Source: Watersipora subatra (Eukaryota > Bryozoa > Gymnolaemata > Cheilostomatida > Watersiporidae). Taken from it: a stretch of 64,000 nucleotides of DNA. The stretch spans positions 3,472,001 through 3,536,000 of the forward strand of contig NC_088708.1 of the NCBI RefSeq assembly GCF_963576615.1, written 5' to 3'. The position numbers and the translations under genes are program-made. Position 1 is the first letter of the stretch. Every line of letters starts with the position of its first letter. Positions 56,301 to 64,000 of the stretch are shown here, one piece after another. The notes below the pieces were generated by a model. That model ran no database searches. It had not been told where the DNA came from and was given only the letters and a program-made list of their open reading frames with translations.

Positions 56301-57774
56301 GTAACTACGGATCATACCAAGGTCGGTGTGTGACCTGTGGAGGCCCGGGTGTATCTGACGCCTACTACTGCAAGGAATGCACTCTCACAGAGAAGGATGT
56401 ATGTACAGGATTATTGTAATTCATTCCTTAGTGGTGTAGTCACATAAAGTACTGCGCTATTGTACATAAGTGTCAAAACTGGGCAGTACATCTGTTAAAT
56501 TTAGTTTGCGAAATGGTTGTACAGCGATATTACTCTGTGTATAATCTTTCCGATGTCATTAACGGCCTGGGAGAAGCAGTCCCAGTAACTCAGGCCAAAC
56601 AGCTTGCAACCAAACTGCTTCACTCAGGCACAACTGAGCTTGTATCTGATTGGATAGTTTTTTGTAGTTTATTGCTACAGACTTTATTGTATAGTAGTAT
56701 CAGTAGCCTTATTATGTTTACCACTGGTTTATTCATGTTGTTCACCAATAATACTATCAAATGAAGCGTAAACTCTCTATTTTTCACTATCGATATTTAT
56801 CTACCGGGAATGTCTTTCAGGCCCATCTGGTCACTCATTGCAAACATGTTTCAGGTATGAGAGATACTTTTCAAAAACTTAGGTTCTGTTGCCATTTATC
56901 CAGCTTTTTATTCTTCCTGGGACTCTGTAGCAGTTTGAGGCATATGTTCTTCCTGGGACTCTGTAGCAGTTTGAGGCATATGTTCTTCCTGGGACTCTGT
57001 AGCAGTTTGAGGCATATGTTCTTCCTGGGACTCTGTAGCAGTTTGAGGCATATGTTCTTCCTGGGACTGTGTAGCAGTTTGAGGCATATGTTCTTCCTGG
57101 GACTCTGTAGCAGTTTGAGGCATCTGTTCTTCCTGGGACTGTGTAGCAGTTTGAGGCATATGTTCTTCCTGGGACTCTGTAGCAGTTTGAGGCATATGTT
57201 CTTCCTGGGACTGTGTAGCAGTTTGAGGCATCTGTTCTTCCTGGGACTCTGGAGCAGTTTGAGGCATCTGTTCTTCCTGGGACTGTGTAGCAGTTTGAGG
57301 CATATGTTCTTCCTGGGACTCTGTAGCAGTTTGAGGCATATGTTCTTCCTGGGACTCTGGAGCAGTTTGAGGCATATGTTCTTCCTGGGACTCTGTAGCA
57401 GTTTGAGGCATATGTTCTTCCTGGGACTGTGTAGCAGTTTGAGGCATATGTTCTTCCTGGGACTCTGTAGCAGTTTGAGGCATATGTTCTTCCTGGGACT
57501 GTGTAGCAGTTTGAGGCATATGTTCTTCCTGGGACTGTGTAGCAGTTTGAGGCATATGTTCTTCCTGGGACTGTGTAGCAGTTTGAGGCATATGTTCTTT
57601 CTGGGACTCTGTTCTGTGGTACTTGGTTTGTAAAACTTCATGCCCTAGACTATATGCTGCTTTACTTGTTATTCTCTGTTGTAGAGGGATGGCTGTCCAA
57701 AGATCGTGAACCTGGGTAGTGCAAAAACCGACCTATTTTATGAGCGAAAGAAATATGGATTTAAAAAGCGTTAA
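50392..57774 (+). CDS. PHF5A: PHD finger-like protein 5A, SF3b subunit (4 exons)
   Basis: SF3b14b, a small zinc-binding subunit of the U2 snRNP SF3b complex, which helps select the branch point during pre-mRNA splicing. Exons: 50392-50443, 52562-52585, 56232-56398, 57685-57774. Phases agree and give exactly 110 residues, the family length. The protein starts [16 protein letters not shown], continues through the CxxC pairs [40 protein letters not shown], and ends [10 protein letters not shown]. It differs from the human protein, as I recall it, at only a few positions. Exon 2 is only 24 nt. Intron 2 (3.6 kb) holds a hAT-like MITE, a 134-bp hairpin and a small two-exon frame. Intron 3 holds a 36-bp minisatellite. 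It is divergently paired with DDX47, so two RNA-processing genes share one promoter region. Confidence 0.97.
50444..52561. other. PHF5A intron 1, no nested gene supported
   Basis: A 2.1-kb AT-rich intron. Short frames at 50732-50920 and 51556-52080 have no recognised domains. TA-rich microsatellite-like runs occur near 51125 and 52100-52125. Confidence 0.4.
52666..53142. mobile_element. hAT-like MITE with imperfect 8-bp target duplication
   Basis: The element at 52674-53134 has ends CAGGGGTTCCCAACC and GGTTGAGAGCCCCTG, a typical hAT-type terminus. It is flanked by ACTCAGCC and ACTTAGCC (7 of 8 match). Subterminal words TTCCCCCTTATGTATTT and TTCCCCCTTGTGTATTT occur in both halves. At 461 bp and without a frame it is non-autonomous. 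It lies in PHF5A intron 2, about 90 bp after exon 2. Confidence 0.8.
53932..54065. repeat. 134-bp near-perfect inverted repeat (hairpin)
   Basis: Two 67-bp arms meet at 53998/53999 without a loop. The centre is GTCATGAATATTCATGAC, and 64 of 67 positions match. The arms begin CTATACCTCATGAAAATTGT and include AACATGGCCATCTTT. It lies inside the motif-rich region of PHF5A intron 2. It could be a MITE, a young inverted duplication or a small-RNA precursor. Confidence 0.9.
54463..54958 (+). CDS. Small two-exon frame, basic protein resembling N-terminal parts of transposon-associated proteins
   Basis: Exon 54463-54751 and exon 54891-54958 join by a GT-AG intron of 139 bp in matching phase, giving 118 residues. 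Residues about 1-85 are highly charged and probably helical, with a theme of [20 protein letters not shown] and [20 protein letters not shown]. The end reads [20 protein letters not shown]. Basic repeats of this kind followed by a KALPKSPxKR motif occur, as far as I remember, at the start of a widespread group of uncharacterised, transposon-like invertebrate proteins. Nothing catalytic follows before the stop, so this is probably a fragment or a captured DNA-binding part. It lies in PHF5A intron 2 on the same strand. Confidence 0.4.
55793..56231. other. PHF5A intron 2 end, low-complexity
   Basis: Degenerate TA/CA/TG-rich sequence (55855-56060) with repeated ATATCACAC and ATGTAT words, then unremarkable sequence up to exon 3. 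Confidence 0.5.
56911..57612. repeat. 36-bp minisatellite, 19 full copies, in PHF5A intron 3
   Basis: The unit is TTCTTCCTGGGACTCTGTAG plus CAGTTTGAGGCATATG. Variants are confined to CTCTG/CTGTG/CTCTGG and CATATG/CATCTG. Because 36 is a multiple of three, both strands stay open: [12 protein letters not shown] units on the plus strand and [12 protein letters not shown] units on the minus strand. The array is inside an intron of a gene whose flanking exons join perfectly without it, so it is not called as coding. It ends 70 bp before exon 4. Confidence 0.95.
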
Positions 57775-58473
57775 ACCATCTCAGCATAGTATCAATACAA
57801 AACTTGAAGCATGGATCATACGGAAGTTATCATACCTCTTCTCACAATATTACATATTTCCTGCTATAATTTCTTAGCTGAGATGTGCAGCTGCGTAATA
57901 ACATGTCCGTCATCTAGACATAATTGTGACTACAGAAGGTGTAACCATACACTTAATAAGCTTTATTCCTCTTGTATTGCTTTTGTGGTGTATCCATATG
58001 GAAAAGCCTTCAAATGACACGCTCTAATTACGTATATTCTAAAACAAATGTACATACATGTAGTATGACATCATTCTATGCCTTTATTCAGCCATTTCAT
58101 AGCCTTCGCTATTTGGGTTGCTATCGTTCCAGCATTGTGATTTTAAAGCAACCTTGAGTGAGTATTGAACTGTGAAACATTGGTTGGTACATGACCAAAT
58201 AAATATAATGTGTACATACACGTGTAAAATACAGGATGTGGAAGAGATAAGATGGAAAATATTAAAGCTCTGAAGAAATATTGCCACGTTGTTCATCTTT
58301 TTCTTTACTTATTTGGTCCTATAGAAATAGGAAAACTGCAATATTCAATAAGTTAAAAACACTGCTCAGCTTTATTCGTAACATGTGTTCTAAGCATTTA
58401 TCTAGTTATAATACATGTAATAACACACGCATGCTCTTTTTGGCCTCTCTCCCGTATCATCCATCTATAAAGC
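57775..58473 (+). other. PHF5A 3' UTR and intergenic spacer
   Basis: A candidate polyadenylation signal AATAAA lies at 58198-58203, about 425 bp after the PHF5A stop. Nothing else is recognised before the minus-strand exon at 58474. Confidence 0.5.
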
Positions 58474-58811
58474 TTACAGGAGGATAGATGGAGCTGTTTC
58501 ATAGTTGCTAAAATAGTTTATTGCCAGAACATCCTCCAGTAATATTGAGACGAGAGAGGCTGGGCACTGTGTAGTTTTACCCAGCTCCTGTTGACAATAG
58601 AATCCATTCTGTAGGAGACTACGGAACAGTAAGTCAATACCCGAGTTTATATCAGAACTTGCCTGCTGTCTCACAGTATATAGTAGTCTCATACACGCAG
58701 AGTTCCAGCATGTTAACAAATTAAACAACTTTAACATAAACATAGTTTTGCAGAGGTCAAGGTCATTAAGGCCTGCCAGGGTCATCACTAGAATGATGTG
58801 CCTAGCCAAGT
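58474..58811 (-). CDS. Unrecognised terminal exon of a minus-strand gene
   Basis: A 338-bp open stretch preceded by a good acceptor (AATAACTGCAG) and closed by TAA encodes about 111 residues. It is balanced in composition and probably helical: LARHIILVMTLAGLNDL, then an LCKTMFMLKLFNLLTCW helix, a GIDLLFRSLLQNGFYCQQEL stretch and a final SLVSILLEDVLAINYF. This looks like the end of a helical-repeat (armadillo/HEAT-like) protein, but I do not recognise the family. Upstream exons should lie at higher coordinates, between here and the tubulin gene or beyond it. I could not find one whose phase fits. It is convergent with PHF5A. Confidence 0.4.
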
Positions 58812-60413
58812 CTGCAGTTATTATAACATTTGCAAAGGAAAAAGAAATAGAATTCTAATAACATATTTGTTTGTGAAAAGTGAGTTTACAAATAAAAGAA
58901 AAGGCTAAACTGTTGCAGCTGGACTGGCAGAGTAATGTCATTCATCTTCAGAATTATGAAAATTATGAAAGGTTATTGACTTGTAGACTGCCAGCAGTTT
59001 TTTTTACTTATCTGATGACTAGTTGCATAGGCCATGATACTTCTGTGGGTACCGTACAAATGACTGAATTTCTATGGTAGTCAACCTTGCATGTAAATGC
59101 ATCAATGTTTTTATTTTGTGCAAATCTACACCTTTGCGGGCATAATTATAGCAAATTAAAATGTATCCTAATCGGCTTATCTTGCACTTCAACAAAAACT
59201 AGTAACACGTGTACTCTCATGCCTTTGAAAAAATGATGTACATACAAACAAATTTTTAAAGTAATTTCTAAAATTCAAAGATTCTGATGGCTAAAAATTA
59301 GATAAACTGGTTTGGAGAGAAAACCGCTCTTCGCTATTGTCAAAAGCTGCCGGGGAGCATTATGAGTGTGACAAGCGAATGTGAGCATTTGCTGTCCTTT
59401 TCTGTCTGTGTGCTGACCTGTTGTAAGAAATAGATTAGTATTTCCCAAACATTTCTGTAAACTACAATACAATCACTACATTTTGTAAATGTACAGTATG
59501 TAAGCATTACAGCCATAGCTATGATAACCTATTAAAATTGTATATCTTTCTTGCTAATTGTTACGAGAGATTCCAAGTGACTGTTGTTTGAATAATCACC
59601 AAATCTATCATTTACATGTATCAACATCACCTCTTACTATGAACATCTACTGACATCAACTATTACTATGAACATCTAGTGACATCACCTCTTACTATGA
59701 ACATCTAGTGACATCACCTCTTACTATGAACATCTAGTGATATCACCTCTTACTATGAACACCTGCTGACATCACTTCTTGCTATGAACATCTAGTGACA
59801 TCACTTTATATTATGAATATCTACATCTGATATCAGAAAGCAAACTGTTTTTTGACCACTAAACACACTCCTAGAGTGCAAACAAGAATGATTGCAAAAC
59901 AAGGTGAGGTTTGAAGGCACTGATCATCTGTGTTCTGTATATTGAAACACTTTTCATTTATAGAGCCGGTTCTCAGGCAAGCTTTGATGGAGTTGTGATT
60001 TCTCTGCCATTAGCTCTGTATACGTTTATCAATGCAAACAATTAAAATTTGTGTGGTCACAAGGTCATTGATTCTAATATGAATAACTGTTAGTATACCA
60101 GAATAAAGGCAAGAGAATATAGAGTGCTATAAATTGAGCTTTATCAAAGCTTGAAGCACAATTCCAGTTAGATTATTCATAAAATATAACATTGAAGTTG
60201 CCCTCAAATTATAACACTTAGAGGTAGTTAACCGCAGAGTCATTTTCCTCAAAGGTCAGCACTGAGTATATAGGCAAACCCCCAACCATTCAGCACACTT
60301 CATATACTGTTTTTGTCTCACCAGCTTACTACAAGTACTTCACTGAGGAGAGTTACCAGCGATCTAAGTCATCAACTTATTAATTTTCCCTACTAACCAC
60401 CATTTTTGCCATT
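58812..60413. other. Region between the unknown exon and the tubulin gene
   Basis: Contains the 29-bp repeat at 59624-59829 and, near its right end, the tubulin promoter and 5' UTR. No gene is supported. A minus-strand frame at 59275-59472 follows a fair acceptor but has no donor of the phase needed to join the exon at 58811. Confidence 0.4.
59624..59829. repeat. 29-bp tandem repeat, 7 copies
   Basis: The unit is ACATCACCTCTTACTATGAA plus CATCTAGTG. Seven copies are present, with more changes towards the right end. Intergenic. Confidence 0.9.
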
Positions 60414-62589
60414 ATGGTAAGTGAATTTGTCAATGCCATTGCTAGTCAGACTGAAGTACTGGTTATATATTAGCTTTCACCAAGATGTCAATGCATGTAT
60501 TTGTTAATAAATTCAAACTTTCTGTAATCTCATGCTTAATGTATGCTATTGTAGTCTAATAATAGCACACTATAGGTTATACCGAATCGTGTTATAAATA
60601 ACTTATAGAATGTTCTGGAAAAAACAGGTGACAGTCATCAGTGCAAATCCCTGTCTTAAAAATAGGAGTAAAGCGTTTGCACTTTTGTGCAGAGCTGTGT
60701 GGACAGCTTTTTATAAAATCCTTACAGGATTAGCTATAAATACACTATAGTGACAGACAATCATCCAATAGAATTACAGGATTAGCTATAAATGCACTAT
60801 AGTGACAGACAATCATCCAATAGAATTACAGGATTAGCTATAAATACACTATAGTGACAGACAATCATCCAATAGAATTATAGCATTATAAAAAACTAAA
60901 AAACACTTCTCAACAATAACTCCCATAAAATATTTATGATTCAGTAGTAACTAAGAAGTTTCTACATTTTTTTAATATAAAAAAGTTGAATTTCTTTGCT
61001 TCATTTCACCTCATTTTATTTCAGTGACAAAAGTTTTGTGAAGAAAAGTTTACGACTTTTGCAAGGCCTAAACAGTGCTGGTGTTTTATTTTCAGTTTGA
61101 GTGTATTTCCATCCATATTGGGCAAGCAGGAGTTCAGATAGGAAACGCATGCTGGGAGTTGTATTGCCTGGAACATGGTATTCAGCCAGATGGGCAGATG
61201 GCATCGGAGCAATATGTTGGAAGGCTTGGAGACTCCTCCAACACATTTTTTAGTGAGAGTGTTACAGGCAAATGCGTAGCAAGAGCAGTGTTTGTAGATC
61301 TCGAACCTACCGTTGTTGGTTAGTAACTAGTCTTTGTCATTCTTTGTGGATCTTTTAAGAATGAACTTCAGAAACTTGTGAGGATTCTTCAATAATTGAA
61401 CTGTTTTATAGATGAAATCAGATCTGGTGCCTACCGACAGCTGTTTCATCCAGAACATATGATCACTGGCAAAGAGGATGCTGCAAACAACTATGCCAGG
61501 GGCTATTACACTGTTGGCAAGGAGAAACTGGATAATGTGATGGATAGGATAAGACGCCTCTCCGACCACTGTGATTCTTTGCAAGGAATTTTATTATTTC
61601 ATTCTTTAGGTATGCAGATGAAGTTATAATAATTTAAATGTAAACTCCGTTTTATGCTTGCCATTTTCATCTCTCTTAGTTGAACATTGACTTCTACTTT
61701 AGGTGGTGGTACTGGCTCGGGTTTCACTTCCCTTCTGATAGAGCATCTCAGTGTTGAATATGGTAAAAAAGCTAAACTGGAGTTCTTGGTCTACCCAGCA
61801 CCTCACATCTCTACAGCTGTTGTGGAACCATATAACTCTATCCTGACCACCCATACCACATTGGACCACTCTGATTGCGCTTTTATAGTTGACAATGAAG
61901 CAATCTATGACATCTGCCAAAGACATTTGAACATTGCCAGACCGATCTATACGAATCTCAATCGCCTCATTTCTCAAGTTGTGTCTTCAATTACTGCGTC
62001 TTTGCGTTTTGATGGAGCTTTGAATGTTGACTTGAATGAGTTTCAAACCAATTTAGTACCCTACCCTCGCATTCACTTTCCTTTAGCCACCTACGCGCCA
62101 ATCACTTCCGCAGAAAAGGCTTTCCATGAACAGCTTACCGTAGGAGAGATTACCAGTTCATGCTTTGAGCCTGTGAACCAGATGATGAAATGTGACCCAA
62201 GACATGGAAAGTACATGGCCTGCTGCCTTCTCTTCAGAGGCGATGTGACACCCAAAGATGTAAATGCTGCCATTGCTACCATCAAGACAAAGAAAACTGT
62301 TCAGTTTGTGGACTGGTGTCCAACTGGCTTTAAGGTAGGTATTAACTATCAACCTCCGACTGTTGTACCAACAGGAGATCTTGCAAAGGTACAACGAGCG
62401 GTTTGTATGCTCAGCAATACAACTGCTATAGCTGAGGCATGGGCACGTTTAGATCACAAGTTTGACTTGATGTATTCCAAGCGTGCATTTGTTCATTGGT
62501 ACGTAGGAGAAGGCATGGAGGAGGGAGAATTTTCTGAAGCTCGAGAAGACATGGCCGCTCTCGAGAAGGACTATAAGGAAGTTTTATAG
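60414..62589 (+). CDS. Divergent alpha-tubulin without the acidic C-terminal tail (4 exons)
   Basis: A microtubule subunit that pairs with beta-tubulin; GTP is bound at the non-exchangeable site. Exons: 60414-60416 (ATG only, an intron position known from animal alpha-tubulins), 61096-61318, 61412-61609, 61703-62589. All junctions are in phase, giving 436 residues against about 450 normally. Typical parts are [20 protein letters not shown], the tubulin signature GGGTGSG, and the catalytic-loop Glu in [16 protein letters not shown] (Glu254 in usual numbering), so the fold and catalytic residue look intact. Three features differ. Residue 2 is Phe (MFEC instead of MREC). The Lys40 acetylation site is Gln40 within MASEQYVGR. 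The protein stops at [10 protein letters not shown] without the usual Glu-rich tail and final Tyr. This suggests a tissue-specific isotype, such as sperm or sensory, rather than the main one. The exon 2 donor GTTAGT is weak. Confidence 0.95.
60724..60879. repeat. 52-bp tandem triplication in tubulin intron 1
   Basis: The unit ACAGGATTAGCTATAAATAC to CAATAGAATT is repeated three times with one or two changes. Each unit holds CACTATAGTG, which is its own reverse complement, and ATCCAATAG. It lies 220 bp before tubulin exon 2. Confidence 0.95.
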
Positions 62590-62768
62590 TATTAAATGGC
62601 TCTGATGAGACGAAAAAAGAAAAGCACTCATCTAAATTTGGCTAATTACTGTTACAACTTGCCATTTATGTTTGTTTTGTACTTTAACATGTACACAGTT
62701 CAGTCTCATAATGATATGTATCTTTTTTGTCAGTTACTGCTTACATAATTCTTAACATTGAACTTTGC

Positions 62769-62774
62769 AATAAA
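62769..62774 (+). terminator. Polyadenylation signal of the alpha-tubulin gene
   Basis: AATAAA 180 bp after the tubulin stop codon, followed by a T-rich stretch. Motif and position only. Confidence 0.6.
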
Positions 62775-64000
62775 TCCTATTTTTCAGTAAAATGTAATGA
62801 CTATCTTGAACTTGGCAGTACTGGTATAAGTAGAAGAGCAGCTACAGAAGCTATACCCTACTTCAATAGATAAATTGAGCACATCCTACAGCAATGATTT
62901 TTTCTGCAATGCTGGAGATATGAAACAAATAATATGTAAAATTTGTATTACGTCCTTTTATTTCCAAACAAATAGCATTTTCAACGCGCATTGTCGAACT
63001 GCTTTCATAACAGCAATACATGAAAGCATTTATTGAGTGTAATTGTCCTTAATGCACATTCCTTATGATATTCTACACAATGCAAACAGGTAATGCCTCG
63101 AGCAATTAATATCAGCACGAACATGCAGCACGATGTGTTACATACTCCAACATACATACCGCTTTGCAATGAGCCAAAGCATAACCATTAAACATGCGTC
63201 GATACATCACCAATACTCATAACAACACTAGATAGTGAGATGCTATATGAAGGCTACTAAGTTTAACATTAAGTTGACCATGATGATTGTTGGTAACTCA
63301 TCATATGATATTACAGCTCCCATAAACACTGTCTTATATACAGGACGTTGTCGTTGTTCACAGTCGCTTCTAGTAATACGGTATAATGTGGCATTGGTGC
63401 CATCTCACTACATATTTACTGAAAAGTTCATACGGTTTCATGGTTCACTCATGAAACCATATGAATCATATACCCTGCATTGAGTGCAATACTAAGAGAT
63501 CTATCAGCCATAGTTTATGTGGCATGATCTAGTTATAAACTACAAATTGCTCTTACATCTTTGCAAAATTGTATTACTGAATAGGTTCTGGCAGCTTTAT
63601 CCTTGTATGCGTTTATGGATATTTAACTACGTGTGCGGTTAAGAGAACTCCAGCGAGCTAGTGAATCAAGCTACGTAGTAGTTTGGAGCTAATGAATTGA
63701 GTCTGTGTGACTGTCACACAGTTACGAGCAGGGGACCGGATATGCATATCACAGAACTAACCAAAGAAAACATCAGTAAACTGATTAAAAACCATCTGAT
63801 GGTAGGGACTTGAAAAGGTGCAGCCAGCTTACTTATGATCCTGAATAACACTCACCGGTTCAACATAATTTGTACACCTCTTTATCCCTGTACTCATGGA
63901 TGTATACATTAGCTTTCCATTAGATACAATTTCATTGCTTGGAATAACAAGAACATTTTGTATACGGTTGCTGTTCTTAAAAAATGATGTGTGTCCCCGT
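62775..64000. other. Right-hand intergenic end of the window
   Basis: No gene recognised. A hairpin at 63426-63466 (TTCATACGGTTTCATG facing CATGAAACCATATGAA) is the only structure noted. Confidence 0.5.
63426..63466. repeat. Short hairpin
   Basis: Arms of about 16 bp (TTCATACGGTTTCATG and CATGAAACCATATGAA, one mismatch) around a short spacer. It is intergenic and of unknown significance. Confidence 0.6.

Noticed and set aside
56761-57633. 290-codon plus-strand and 227- to 256-codon minus-strand frames over the 36-bp repeat
   Set aside because: Repeat-generated frames inside PHF5A intron 3. PHF5A exons join perfectly without them.
59275-59472. Minus-strand frame as an upstream exon of the gene ending at 58474
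   Set aside because: A fair acceptor is present, but no donor of the required phase was found and the residues are not recognisable.

Overview
This is a stretch of animal nuclear DNA: AT-rich, with GT-AG introns, conserved metazoan housekeeping genes split into many exons, low gene density, and abundant tandem repeats and small DNA transposons. The mix (a Dimmed/Mist1-type bHLH gene, jockey/CR1-like LINE pieces, many short TIR elements) fits an invertebrate, possibly a spiralian. The sequence alone does not fix the phylum.

Layout from left to right. (1) 1-8570: a single-exon bHLH gene of the Mist1/Dimmed family with its 3' UTR, then a 26-bp minisatellite and a 1.4-kb TIR element. (2) 8571-11874: a 3.3-kb array of 118 units of 28 bp. 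(3) 14542-30598, minus strand: the DNA polymerase delta small subunit (POLD2) in seven exons. Its introns hold nested TIR elements, a copia-type retroelement fossil and a 178-bp MITE with an 8-bp target duplication. (4) 32110-50090, minus strand: the DEAD-box helicase DDX47 (yeast Rrp3 orthologue) in eleven exons. Its introns hold pogo/Tigger-like elements, LINE fragments and, on the opposite strand inside intron 1, an intronless gene for a predicted two-sushi-domain type I membrane protein. (5) 50392-57774, plus strand: the splicing factor PHF5A in four exons, head to head with DDX47 with 301 bp between the two ATGs. (6) 58474-58811: an unrecognised terminal exon on the minus strand. (7) 60414-62589, plus strand: a divergent alpha-tubulin in four exons.

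Exon models were built by hand from conserved protein motifs, GT-AG borders and phase agreement. POLD2, DDX47, PHF5A and the tubulin are each in frame from end to end. The weak points are the last DDX47 acceptor, the POLD2 C-terminus and the weak POLD2 exon 3 donor.

The main surprises are these. A 39-bp tandem repeat copies the 3' splice site of DDX47 exon 10 about ten times, and each copy keeps the reading frame. The 28-bp array is built from three single-base variants whose order reveals large internal duplications, and its antisense strand carries a consensus 5' splice site in every unit. The alpha-tubulin has lost the acidic tail, Lys40 and the Met-Arg-Glu-Cys start. A near-perfect 134-bp hairpin and a recurring 15-mer lie around a small two-exon reading frame in PHF5A intron 2.
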